DNA of 64,000 nucleotides from Numida meleagris (lineage: Eukaryota; Chordata; Aves; Galliformes; Numididae). Below the pieces are notes generated by a model. The model ran no database searches, was not told the origin of the DNA, and saw nothing but the letters and a program-made list of their open reading frames with translations. The stretch lies in assembly GCF_002078875.1 (NCBI RefSeq), contig NC_034411.1, forward strand, positions 3,856,796 to 3,920,795. The letters run 5' to 3'. The translations under genes and the position numbers were made by a program. Positions 12,285 through 24,700 of the stretch are shown here, in pieces. Position 1 is the first letter of the stretch. Every line of letters begins with the position of its first letter.

Positions 12285-12564
12285 CTGCAACAAAAAGAAG
12301 GAAAACATTGCTGGTTCTGGCAGATCCTGCTGCAATCACAGAATCATTAAGGCTGGAAAAGACCACTAAGATCAACAAGTCCAACCATCAACCCATCCCC
12401 ACCATACCCCTAACTGTGTCCCTCAGTGCCACATCTCCTGCCCAAAGCTGCTCGCGCCCCGACCTCCACGCCGCAAGGGGGCGCGATTCACGGACGAAGC
12501 GGAAAGCGCGGCGGCCGGAGGAGTGCGAGGGCGCTGAGAGCCGCCGGCCGCACCGGGCACTCAC
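12285..12564 (-). other. CFAP61: CFAP61 intron 1 (inferred), with a CR1 tail close to the acceptor
   Basis: A short intron between the candidate leader exon and the first coding exon. About 100 bp of it is a CR1 3' end (12334-12436) whose tail stops about 50 bp before the acceptor. The upstream half is CpG-rich. Confidence 0.45.
12334..12436 (-). mobile_element. CR1 LINE 3' end in CFAP61 intron 1
   Basis: On the minus strand this reads as a CR1 3' end: GGACACAGTTAGGGG..., GGTTGATGGTTGGAC, TGATCTTAGTGGTC and then TGATTCTGTGATT. It is in the same orientation as CFAP61. Confidence 0.9.
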
Positions 12565-12640
12565 CGCCCCGCTACCCAGAGCCGCGACAGACGGCGCCGA
12601 GCTTTCCCCCACCTCACTCCGCTCCACCGCTACCGGGGAC
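12565..12640 (-). other. CFAP61: Candidate CFAP61 non-coding exon 1 with donor GTGAGT
   Basis: Exon 2 has its own acceptor, so a leader exon is needed. On the minus strand the best donor in the CpG island is GGCG|GTGAGT, with GT at 12564-12563. The 5' boundary is a guess based on the X-box immediately upstream. This is inference from splice motifs only. Confidence 0.4.
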
Positions 12641-12648
12641 GCACCGCC

Positions 12649-12662
12649 GTTACTCTGGCAAC
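12649..12662. promoter_or_regulatory. RFX X-box motif
   Basis: GTTACTCTGGCAAC is an imperfect palindrome fitting the degenerate X-box GTHNYYNNRGNAAC, with a perfect GGCAAC half-site. RFX factors bind X-boxes in promoters of ciliary genes, which suits CFAP61. Confidence 0.7.
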
Positions 12663-12697
12663 AACGCGCGCCGGCGCTACGTGAGGTCAGAGGTTGT

Positions 12698-12707
12698 GGG
12701 GCGGAGC
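12698..12707 (+). promoter_or_regulatory. GC box (Sp1/KLF type)
   Basis: GGGGCGGAGC lies 21 bp upstream of the CRNKL1 ATG, so it may be within the 5' UTR or at the initiation region. A TACGTGAGGTCA element sits at 12678-12689. These are motif matches only. Confidence 0.5.
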
Positions 12708-12727
12708 TGGCGCGGAGAGGCGACAAG

Positions 12728-12775
12728 ATGGCGTCTACGGCGGCCGGAAAGCAGCGCATCCCCAAAGTGGCTAAG
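12728..12775 (+). CDS. CRNKL1: CRNKL1 exon 1 (codons 1-16)
   Basis: Encodes [16 protein letters not shown], identical in form to the mammalian N-terminus. The ATG context is AAGATGG. The donor is AAG|GTGTGC and the exon ends in phase 0. Confidence 0.95.
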
Positions 12776-15700
12776 GTGTGCGGCGGCCTGTGTGCTGCGG
12801 GGCTGCGTAGGGTTGGTGTGGAGTGTGTGGCCCGAGCGGCTGGCTGCGCCGGGCCCTGTGCTTGTCTGGGCGACCTCGGCCCCTGGAGCGGCCTGGTGGG
12901 GCGGCTCCCAGCGGGCCGGAAAGCCGGCGCCCAGGGCCGTGTCCCCCGCAATGTCTCCCGGCTGCGGCACTGTGTACCCCGCAATGTCTCCCGGCTGCGG
13001 CACCGTGTGCCCGAAGGCGGTCCGAGGGCCGCAGCGTGTCCCGGTCCGCTCACGCTGCCATGCTCTGATTTCTCGGTTGGGAGGAAGTGTTGATCTGCCT
13101 GAGAGCAGGAAGGCCAGACAGGGGGATTTGGATAGGATGGACCTCTGGGCTGAGGCTGATAGGATGAGCTTCACCAAGACCAAATGTCGCATGCTGCTCT
13201 TTGGATGCGACAGCCCCACACAGCACTGCAGCCTTGGGGCAGTAGATGCTGAGCTGCATGGAGATAAAGGCTGTGGGGCTGTGAGCTGACAGCCGGCTGA
13301 ATGTGAGCCAGCAGTGTGCCCAGGTGGCCACGAAGGCCAACAGCACCTGGCTTGTGTCAGTGGGAGCGCGGCCAGCAGGAGCAGGAGGTGACCGTCCCTC
13401 CGCACTGGCACTGGTGAGGCCGCACCTCGAGTGCTGCGCTCAGTGCTGGGCCCTCGCTGCAAGAAAGGCACCGAGGCCCTGGAGCGTGTCCAGAGAAGGG
13501 CAGCGGAGCTGTGAGGGCTCTGGAGCACAAGTGTGATGGGGAGACCTCATCGCTCTCTGCAACGACCTGAAAAGAGGCTGTGTGAGGTGGGGTTGGCCTT
13601 TGCTCCCAGGGAACAGCGATAGGATGAGAGGGGATGGCTTCACGTTGTGCCAGGGGAGGTTCAGGTTGGGTGTTAGGAGCAGTTTCTTCTCCAAAAGAGT
13701 GGTGATGCCCTGGCACAGGCTGCCCAGGGAGGTAGTAGAGTCACTGTCTCTGGAGGTGAACTATGGAGATGTGGCACTGAGGGACGTGGTTATTGGGCAT
13801 GGTGGGGATGGGTTGGTGGTTGAATTTGGTGATCTTATTGGTCTTTTCCAACCTTTTTGATTCTGTGATTCTTAGTGAACTTCCTGATCCCCATCTGCTG
13901 GGCAGCGGCTGTGGTGCCTTCTATACTCATCCTGATGGGGTTTTTTAGTTTTGCACTGGAATTGGAAAACAAACCAAATGTCCTCGCTTTGCAGGTGAAA
14001 AACAAAGCACCCGCAGAAGTTCAGATCACAGCAGAGCAGCTTTTAAGAGAAGCAAAGGAGAGAGAGCTTGAGCTTCTTCCACCACCTCCTCAGCAGAAGA
14101 TCACAGATGTTGAAGAGCTAAATGACTATAAGCTACGGAAAAGGAAGGTAAAGGGGGAAAAAAAAACAAGTTTGACACTTCTATAACGTGCTGAAATTCA
14201 GTATTTTCTAAATATAAACAAAGGGTTCTTCGTGTTATTACTTGATCAGTTTTTAGGTTAATAATTCTTAAAAAAAACAACAGCACTTTTCATTGAAAAT
14301 GTGTTATTTTCATGCAAAAAGTTATGAATGTATATTGTTTAACAAAACACATGATATCGGGTCACTGCATTCAATATGTTTGTACCATTGCAAGGGTAAT
14401 TACATTAATGATTTATATGCAGTTTCTTACTCACCACTAATATCATCCCAGTATGACATAACATCAGCAATCTTTGTTAGTGCTGGTAGTTTTTCCATCT
14501 CAACTGTTTTAAATAAAAAAGCATACAACCATACTGTTTTTACAAGTGGTATTTCTGTCCTGTATAGTTATGCTATTATGGGGCATGCATTGGAACAAAT
14601 TTCTATACTTGTGTTTATGTTTTGATGGTTGTCCAGAAAAATAACCATTTTATATATACACCCAAAATCTCAGAAATATATATATAAATATATATATATA
14701 TTTATATATATTTTATATTATATTATATATATACACAACATTATATTATATATATTATATATATATTTTATATATATTATATATATAATATTATATATAT
14801 ACAACATTATATATATAATATAATATATTATAATATAATATAATTATAATATAATATATATATAACATTATATATATAATATAATATAAAATATATATAT
14901 AAATATATATATATATAAATATATATATATTTTATATATATATATATATTTTCCTTCCTTATTTAAATAAGAGGTGCTTGCTTTGTGCAAACTTTACAGT
15001 TTTGTTCTGCATTTTTCTTCAATAATTTCTGTCCTGGATCAAAAGAAAGTAAAGCAAGTGTATTCTTAATGATGAATTTGAAATGTTTTCAGCTAGACTT
15101 ACTCAGTTATTTTTTAGATACAGCCAGTGTCTAAAGATGGTTTAGTGATCTAAAGGTGGGTTTTTTTTTTTTGAGGTTATTTTTAATCTCTTGTTTGAAT
15201 GGCAGTAACAAGCCACCACGTGTTAACTGTGTCAAACCATGTTTAGCTGTGATTTATATACTGATAGTATTGATCCTGACAGTAGCCAAATGCAACACTG
15301 GAGATATTGTCACCATTGCACTGAACTGCGAAGTTTGTCTAGCACATTTGATGCCAGAATACTAAATCCAGGGAATAATCATAAGGTATCTTGCTTTAAT
15401 GAAGACTGTAGAATGTTGCACACACGTCAAAGTAAACTCATGCTGGTGCATCCAGATATATTCAGGATTGTGCAATAATTGGATTCCGTCTTTCCAGATG
15501 ATATTGCTGTTGAAACAGCTAACCAGGAAACTGAAAAATAAAAGTCCAGTTTTAGTGCAGTTAGTTATTACCCTATCAGTATTCCAGGTATCAGCTTGCA
15601 GGAACTCAGATTTAGTGCTAATCTGTGTGACAATCAACATTTTTATCTGCTCCATTATGCAGTTTTTAGGAAGTGTTGTATTGAGTCAATATTGTTACTG

Positions 15701-18700
15701 CTACATGTAACACATAATTCATTCTAATAATAATAATCTGTAAACTATCTATAAAAAGATTAGTCTGCGCAGAGGATTTTTTAACTTACAGAAATAACTT
15801 TCTCCTCAGACTTTTGAAGATAATATAAGAAAAAACAGAACTGTTATCAGTAACTGGATAAAGTACGCACAATGGGAAGAAAGCTTAAAAGAAATACAGA
15901 GGTAATTATATTATAGCTGTAGATGTCTTACAAACCTCTTAAGACATGTGCTGACAAACATTGTCAAAATTTTGGAGGCACGTCATATGCACAACTTACT
16001 TCCCTTTGATTTCCAGAGCCCGTTCCATTTACGAGCGTGCTTTAGATGTAGACTACAGAAATGTCACCCTTTGGCTGAAATATGCAGAAATGGAAATGAA
16101 GAACCGCCAGGTTAATCATGCCCGAAACATCTGGGATCGAGCTATTACCACCCTCCCCAGGGTGAACCAATTCTGGTATGTTTACAGAGGATGAAGCATT
16201 GCTTTTACCCCAGAGAGTATAGATCGTTTTTATATTTCTACATAGTGCAAAAGTGTATTGTATTCTCTTTCTGCAGTTCTTCAGGCTAATCCCCAAAAAT
16301 GTAGAAGCTTAATTTTTGAAAGATTGTGTAGTTTTCAAATGGTAAGGCTATTGCAGAGAAGGATGTTTGTGTATCTGCATGCTGCCAGTTACAACAGTAT
16401 CTACAGGCATTTCTGGAGTGCAAGTGGGGAATAGGTGGTAGAAGTGTCAGTGATACTCTTATTAAGCACTTGAAAAATCATTGTAATTTGTATTTACCAA
16501 ATGATTGTAAACACTGGATCTTGTTTTCTGAGGTATAAGTACACTTACATGGAAGAGATGCTGGGGAATGTTGCTGGATCACGTCAGGTGTTTGAACGCT
16601 GGATGGAATGGCAACCAGAGGAACAAGCTTGGCATTCCTATATTAACTTCGAGCTGAGATACAAGGAGGTGGATAGAGCACGTACCATTTATGAGAGATA
16701 TATCCTTTTTAGTGCATTGTGACTCCTACCCAAATTTAGGGTTGAACAATTTGTTTCTTGTGTGTTCTACCTATAGCTCCTTTTTACTGTGATGTGCTGG
16801 TAGTAAGCCACCATACTGAGAACCAGTAGTAGGTCTTAAACGCATGTTTGATATATGTCTCCAAATTTAGTTAAATGTAGAGATCCTGCTACAACAGGGA
16901 ATATTTAACATCACTCACACTTCTAGCTTTTTTTGTAGCCCTAATTCATTCCAGTTTTCTCCTTCTTAGCCTTCTCCCTGACCCTTGCCTGACTTTTATT
17001 TCTTTTATTAAAATTCAGGTTTACAGTACTCAACATGATACCTTCATGTGCTCGGAGCTGCTTTATGTCTTCCTTCCAATTGTATTACTTGCATGTGCCA
17101 TTCTTAGGAGTTGTTTTTTATGAGCCTGTGCTCACTGGTAAGGATGCAATTTGAGAGATCCAATGCAACTGCTACTGTTTCTTTAACATAACTCTACTCG
17201 TTATTGTCCATCCTGATGTGAAAAACTGGATCAAGTATGCCCGCTTTGAAGAGAAGCACTGTTATTTTGCTCATGCAAGGAAAGTATATGAGAGGGCAGT
17301 GGAGTTCTTTGGAGAAGAGCATATGGATGAACACTTGTATGTGGCTTTTGCGAAGTTTGAAGAGAACCAGAAAGAAGTAAGATTTTCTTAAATCAGGCTG
17401 ATAGTAACCACATCCACAAAATTTCTTTCTGAATATCAAACTCAAGGCCCCTTAACATTCACTTGAATGCTTGTGTTTTCCAACACCTTTGTGGTCTTAT
17501 GTAGTCTGAGTTAAGGAATCAATCTTTTGCTTAGCTTATATTTCACTTTTGGTGACATTGAGGAAATATGTTCTGAGTAAAATAAGTGCCAGATCTCCCA
17601 ATTCTCAGAATAGTGCCATTCAATCTCATACATGTCCTACAGTTTGAGACTGTAGATCAATTGCATGCGTAATAAAAAAAATAAGCACTATTAGCCATAA
17701 TTTTGCAATTAAACAATTCAAAACATTCTGTGAACCCCAAACCACAGACTCTTAAAAATACTTTAATTATTCCAAACGTGTAAATTAATAAGTGATAGTA
17801 GGTTTTGGTATTAACAGATTTTTCTTCTTCGTTTGTTTGTATTCAGTTTTACCCTCCAGGGAGATCTGTGTTAGTCCTGTCCTAAAAGCATCATTTGCAA
17901 TAAACATTGTAAAAGGATCATTGAGATACTGAAACATACGTTATGGGGTGGGAGAGAAGTTGCATTCCAAATACAATTCAAACGATATTTAATATTTTCA
18001 GTTCGAAAGAGTAAGGGTGATCTACAAGTATGCCTTGGATAGAATTCCAAAACAGGATGCCCAGAATCTCTTCAAAAATTACACCATCTTTGAGAAGAAG
18101 TTTGGAGATAGAAGGGGTATTGAAGACATCATTGTCAGCAAGAGAAGATTCCAGTATGAAGAGGAAGTGAAGGTACGTATTACAAATATTCTCTGGGCTC
18201 ATCATGCATGCACTTGCTGCTTAAGATAAGCGTCTCATGATAGGAAGGCTGACTAACTTTATATTACCTGCAATATTTGAGCCAAAAAAAAAAAAATACA
18301 GGGAACATTCTTCAAGGAGACAGGACTCCATCTGTGGAGGAGAGAGATACTTGTATTCACAGCTTTTTCATTTCTGCAGTCTAGTACACATTGTGGAGCC
18401 AAAGTTTTTGATTGCACAGAGAACTCATTACCCTTCAAAGGCTTTTAGAGGACATGCAGTTTAGCTTGTAACTTATTCTTTCACTTTCATTAAGCAGTTA
18501 CTTCTGCCCTCTTGTGTAGAAATACTTGTTTCCTTGCAAGAAAAGTATGGCATATCTACTCTTAACCAAATTACTCAATAGTGCTCATTTCTTCACTTCC
18601 ACTTTTCATAATTCAGTTTGCATTCACAAAAAATACTTTTAGGTCAAATAAAAATGGAACTAAAGACGCTTTAACTCGCCTCCCTTCCAAAGCTCTAGCT

Positions 18701-21700
18701 TAAGCGTGCTTGAGACAGTTTTTGCTGATATTTCAATTGCTAGTTTTAAAGGGGAAATTCTGAATAAAAACTGTAAGTAAAGGAAGAAGTTTTGTTATTT
18801 GCAGTTACTGAAGTTTCTTTCCCATTTCTCTGCTCCCATCTTTCTGGAAGGCAAATCCACATAATTATGATGCGTGGTTTGACTACTTGAGATTAGTTGA
18901 AAGCGATGCTGATGCAGAGACTGTCCGAGAAGTGTACGAAAGAGCCATCGCTAACGTTCCCCCAATTCAAGAGAAGAGATACTGGAAGAGATACATCTAT
19001 CTTTGGATTAACTATGCATTATATGAAGAGCTGGAGGCAAAGGCAAGTAGTAAGAACTCACATTTTTCTTTCTGAAGTACTTTTCTTACACTAAGTATCT
19101 ACAGGTATCTGTAGAGAATTGAGAGCAACAACAACAAGCTGACTTGTTTTATGTCATTAGCGACAGGATTTGCTATTTATGCATTTGCCCCCTATGCATA
19201 CATTTCTATTTGTGTGAAATATTCCGCCGTATGAGGAGAAAAGCATTTGTTTCACCCCAATTCATGTAGAAACTTGCTGATAAAAGCAGAAATAGGTCTT
19301 TCTAGCCCTATCTGAATTTCCTTTCCCAGGCTGTTGCCTGAACTTGTGCCGATACTGGTACAAATGGTACTATAAATAGTATAGCTATAGGTATTTCTTC
19401 TGTTTATTATCAGTTGGGTAACATAGTATTACAAATACAGCAGTATTACAAATAGTGTAACAGAACTATTTGTAAAGCTGTTCTGTAAAGGGGTCAAGTT
19501 CTTGCTACAATTACCTTTTGAGGCTTTGTTTAGGGTGTTACCAATCGTGTTGCATAGCTACATTTTATTTCATAAAGTCATAGTTCAGAATAGCTGTTCA
19601 GTGTCTGGTAAAAGAGAAAACATTTTTTTTTCCCCTAATTGACAACACATCTGGTTTTATTGGCTTGTTCTTAATGAGAAATCTTTTTTTTCCTTTGGAG
19701 GAAAAAAAAAAAAGACCCTTACTGACCCTCAGAATTTACCATCTTTGTATTGTGCATACACATATGTAGATAAGTACATACATATTTTTAAGTATACATG
19801 ATTCTAAATTCCTGTACTTAAGAATGCTGTTCAGCAGTTTGATAATCATTGTGTCATTCAAAATGGTGTAATTACTGTAGCATAATCTGAGTAGTGAATG
19901 AAGAATTTAAATTTTTACTTAATTTTGCCTGTTCTTTCAGGATCCAGAGCGAACCAGACAAGTTTATCAGGCATGTATTGAGCTCCTTCCACACAAGAAG
20001 GTATGGCTTCTCCAACAGTTCATATAAAGTCTTGTCTTGTAAAAACTAAGACTGTGATTCTTTAATTTTCTCCCTCAACTTACTAGTTCAGAAGACCCTT
20101 AAGTTGTTCTTAGTTAAGTGCAATGAGGCCTGCAAGGCTGAGATGCGTAAGCCCCTCCAAAAAGCTGCTAATGTGCTTTTGCATAGCCTGCTCACAAACA
20201 AGGGAGTTGTTTATCCAAGATTTTCTGTGCACTCCCTTCTACTTTCACAAAGTTTATCTTCTAAAATTGGTAGTTTTTCCCTGTAAGTTAAGGCATTAGA
20301 TAACTGCAACTTGCATAGTCAGTGGGGAGCAGCAGCCACGTGTTGATGTCAGATTTCCTCATATAGACATGAAGCCAGTGTTTGAACAGCATTTTCAAAT
20401 TACAAAGAGTGCTATAAAAAGCTGAAATACCACCTACTTAGGGGTTAGTTTAGTACTGTTAAGTAGTAGAGAATGTCTTCTCTCTTCCTTCCCTTGCTTG
20501 TTTTCCTTCATAGAAAGGCTGATATGTTCCCAGCTGTTCTCAGCCTCGTTGCCTGTAGTCTGCAAAATATTTGTTACTCAATTTTACATAGGGTTACTGC
20601 CTTTTGTAGTAACTTTGTAATTATTTACGTGGTGCCCACTGAAGAAGGTGCATTTCACAAACTGTCATGAGGGTGTATATTCCCCATAGCTGATATGGTT
20701 AGCCAATGAGTTGATTGATAAAATACTTTATTTACTTGAAAAGATTTTTGTCCTGTCTATTTTTACTTTACATCTATAGTAGAGTAAATTACCTTGATAT
20801 AGAGATTGTATTGGGTCACAAATTGTCACTTTCCCAACAGAAAAACACTGAAGTCAAACACAACTAACTGCAGTATTGATAATGTGCGTCTATGTGTAGA
20901 TGGTGGTGTTTGCAAAGAATATAAGCAGAATTATTTACTGAGCTTCCAACCCATGCACCATGTTGTTCCTTTTTCTTTCAGTTTACATTTGCCAAAATAT
21001 GGCTGCTGTATGCACAATTTGAAATAAGACAGAAAAATCTTCCACTTGCTAGAAGAGCTTTGGTAAGCTTTGGTTAATTCTGTAATTGATTTCCCTAACT
21101 AATAGTAACTAGAGAATGGCATTAAAAGATTTAAAAGATCTTAAAAATCGTCCTTTATAAATTGCTGCTTTAATCCACTTAAGTAAAGCTTCCTAGAAAT
21201 CTGCAGGGACCAGTATTTACTGTCATGTATGATTTAAAAAGAGGTATAGTTTGATATGATGAATTAGCCACCGACAGAGATGAATGCAGCTTTCCTGTTT
21301 CTACTGAAAAAAAATGTATCTAAATACAAGAGTACTAAATCAGCTTAGTGCACTTACAGTTTTAACTATTGCTGATTTCTTTAAACGATACCTGTATTAG
21401 CAGTTGCTTTTTAAAAATCTAAATAAATTGGAGTTTTTGATTCTCAGAAATTCAGACTTGCATAATAACATTTGAGTCCCAGCTACTTGGATGTTGGTGG
21501 AAGCAATCATGGGGGCTTTGTGCAGGCTCATGAGCTTCTGTACAAATTTCACTACCGTGTCAGAGAATGATGGAATATGTTTTGGCAGCAAAAAAAAATT
21601 GAAATGAAAAAATTGTTTTCCCTTCAGATATTCTGAATAAGCTGAGTGACAACAGTGGACTAAGTTTACCCTCCAACATGCTAGTAAAACTGTGTTTGTT

Positions 21701-24700
21701 GAGCTGGACTCCTGCCCTTGCCCAGAAAAAAAGCGAAGCAGAGGGATTAAATGAGACTTAAAATCTCCCTGCAGGAGAAGGCAATCATCTGTCTTAAAAT
21801 GTGCTGTAGTTTTAGCTTGATTTGAAATACCCTCCTTCCACTCTGGAAAGGCTACTTTGGTCTCTGTTGTAATAGTTCCTTCGATTTATTTTAGACTTCT
21901 CTTTTGTCTGTCTTTTCTCTGTTGTTGTTAAATTTCTGTCACTTAATTTGGCAGATTTTTTTTAGTACATTACTTTTAATTATTTTTGGGACTAGATTTT
22001 GTAGATGCAGCCATAGTCTGTCTATGAACTGGACCTAGATTTGGCAAGCAGTTAACCTTACTTTTGCAGTAAGTTCACTTTGAACCACCTCTTTGGCAAG
22101 AATTCTCGCTTCTGTCCTGAGGTAAGGGTATCCAGGCACTACACTGTCACCGTGCAGAAGAGGAGCAAAAGAGGAAAGCTAGGTTAACTTGATGATCTTA
22201 GAGATTTCTTCAAATCTAAATGATTCTGTCATTCTCTATTGCAGACATGCCCAGTCTTAACTGTTGCTTTAAAAGATTTCCAAATTAAAAGTCAGAAATT
22301 GCTTTTTCCTGGTTTGACACTTGCAGCACTAGTTTTCTTCAGATGCTGAAGCATATCAAAACAGAAATATTTTTTTAAAATGTTATTCTCTGTCTACCCA
22401 TTGCTGTAAGTCAGCAAGCAGGTAGTATGCTTCTATTCTCTGTGCGCTGTCCAGGAAGCAATTTCTTTCGATTTTATTTGTTTTATACCGTGCTTGGCAA
22501 CTCCTCAACTGGAAGACTGGTGCAGACTGGTAGTGTCTTCATCTTTTGATGCGAGATGAAATGTTCTTTTGTTGAGCCACGGTGTGTTCTTACTGATACT
22601 TCATGGGGAAGTTATTTGTTATTTAGAAGTATAACAAGTTAGAAAGTTTTATACTTCAGAGTTCTCGTTGATGCTTTATGGATGCTTCCCTCATTGACAT
22701 TGATTGGATTTCATACTCAAAAATGCATTTTAGATCAAATATTGAACAACAAAAAGTTGTTTAGAAATAGTGTTGTTTTTTGTTTCTTCTGCAAGATCTT
22801 TAAGTGGTTTTTGGTTTTCTTTTTTTCCTAACAGGGAACATCCATAGGTAAATGTCCCAAAAACAAACTTTTTAAAGGTTATATTGAACTTGAGTTACAA
22901 CTGCGAGAATTTGATCGTTGTCGAAAGCTGTATGAAAAATTCCTGGAGTTCGCACCAGAGAACTGCACATCATGGATTAAATTTGCTGAACTAGAGACCA
23001 TTCTTGGTGATATCGACAGAGCCCGTGCAATATATGAATTGGCTATTAGCCAACCTCGACTAGACATGCCAGAGGTAAGGGGGAAGATGCATTTCACATC
23101 TTAATGTAATTTAAATATATTTATTACATTGTTTGGCCAATTAAGATGCAAATAATCTAACAGCTCGAACAGATCTGCTTATAGTAGAGGCCTAATCTGT
23201 CTCATTAATTAAGCATCTGTTTCTTAGCAGAAAGAAAGATTTCATATGACTTAGTCTTAATCCTTGCTAATGCTGTCAATTAATACTCAGATATCTGAAA
23301 TTCATTTCTACAGAGTTCAAATTTATCTATGTTCCTCTCTTAAATAACTTTTTTGGCGCTATCTCAATGTTAAATACAGAGCTTTTAGAGGCTGTGAATA
23401 TATGGAGAGACTTCTGTTTTATAGGTTCTTTGGAAATCCTACATTGACTTTGAAATAGAGCAAGAAGAGTATGAGAAAACAAGAAACCTTTACCGCAGGT
23501 TACTTCAGCGAACACAGCATGTTAAGGTATGTATGGGTATCCAGAACGCAGAACAGGTCTTGAATTGGATCCCTGGTGGATGGAAAGCCTTGACTGCTTC
23601 AGTTGCCTGGCTTTTTGAAATGGACTGGAAACTTAAGTTCAGTCCCATGTCTGTGTTGCTGAAAAGAAATTTCTAACTTATGTATAACAGCAGGTATGTC
23701 ATATTTAAGAAAGAAGGCTTTGTAGAAGCTGTGCAAAGCAGCCCTTTTCTTGCTGAGATGCTTTGGAATTTTATTTGCTAAAACGTTGCAAAGAATTACT
23801 CATTGAGATTATTTTTCCAGTGTCATTTGATGCTGCAATTTGACTAAATTCAGACAGATCTATCATATCCCTAAACAAGCAGTAGAAATTTGTTGAAGTT
23901 GCTAACATATATATATTCTTTCTCCTCAAAATGAGGCATATCTCACACACTTGAAACAAACATGAATTTTCTAGGTATTAGCTTGTAGAAGTATACTTTT
24001 GGGTTGGTTTTTTTTTTTTTTTTCAGCTGCTTTATTTTCTTTATCACTTACCTGTTGTTTCTGTAAGACTTCAGGATGGAAGTTTCAGCTTGGTTTTTGT
24101 TTGTTTTAACGTAGGTATGGATTAGCTTTGCACAGTTTGAGCTATCTGCAGGAAAAGAGGAGAGTTTGTCAAGATGCCGGCAGATTTATGAAGAGGCTAA
24201 TAAGGCAATGCGGAACTGTGAGGAGAAAGAGGAGAGAGTCATGCTTCTGGAATCCTGGAAGACCTTTGAAGAGGAGTTTGGAACTGATAGCACTAAAGAG
24301 AGGATAGAAAAACTTATGCCTGAAAAAATAAAGAAGAGGAGAAAACTGCAGGCTGAAGATGGGGTAAGAAGAAAAAAATATACAAGTAATCTGTCTGAAA
24401 CCTTGGTGGCTTTCCACTGGGATCTGGAACTCAAAATTAGCTGTGATGGGTGCTGTAACTGTGTACTGATATTACTGCTGTAATTGAAGAAAAGTATTAG
24501 CATAAGACACATCCTGCTGAGTTCCTTGTCCTTTAGTGAGCTAGGTGGGCAGTTGATTCGGAGTGAAATACCAATGATCAAGGTAGTTTTAGTTTAAACT
24601 TCTATTGCTGTATTGCACCCATTCAGCTGGTTGGTTTTAGCTGCTACAGATGTTCTAACGAACATTGATTTCAATTTTATCTCATTTTTATGCTTACTAG

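Larger units (their letters stand above)
12440..13060. promoter_or_regulatory. CpG island / bidirectional promoter of CFAP61 and CRNKL1
   Basis: A stretch dense in CpG between the divergent genes, covering the presumed CFAP61 leader, the CRNKL1 first exon and the start of CRNKL1 intron 1. There is no obvious TATA box. The distance between the two start codons is only about 450 bp. Confidence 0.85.
12776..13994 (+). other. CRNKL1 intron 1
   Basis: GT-AG intron. Its first part is CpG-island DNA holding a 33-bp tandem duplication, and most of the remainder is a CR1 copy (13075-13872). Confidence 0.9.

Noticed and set aside
12092..12727. Open frame continuing upstream of the CRNKL1 ATG, in frame, for about 210 codons
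   Set aside because: It runs antisense through CFAP61 exon 2 and a CR1 tail and owes its openness to the stop-poor CpG island. The ATG at 12728 has a strong context and matches the conserved N-terminus. A longer isoform cannot be excluded without transcripts.
12388..13528. Long minus-strand open frames of 221 and 283 codons
   Set aside because: They overlap the CpG island, the CRNKL1 first exon and a CR1 copy. Composition is Arg/Ala/Pro-rich with no domain, as expected from GC-rich shadow frames.
14629..14823. Open frame rich in Ile and Tyr
   Set aside because: Translation of the TA microsatellite.
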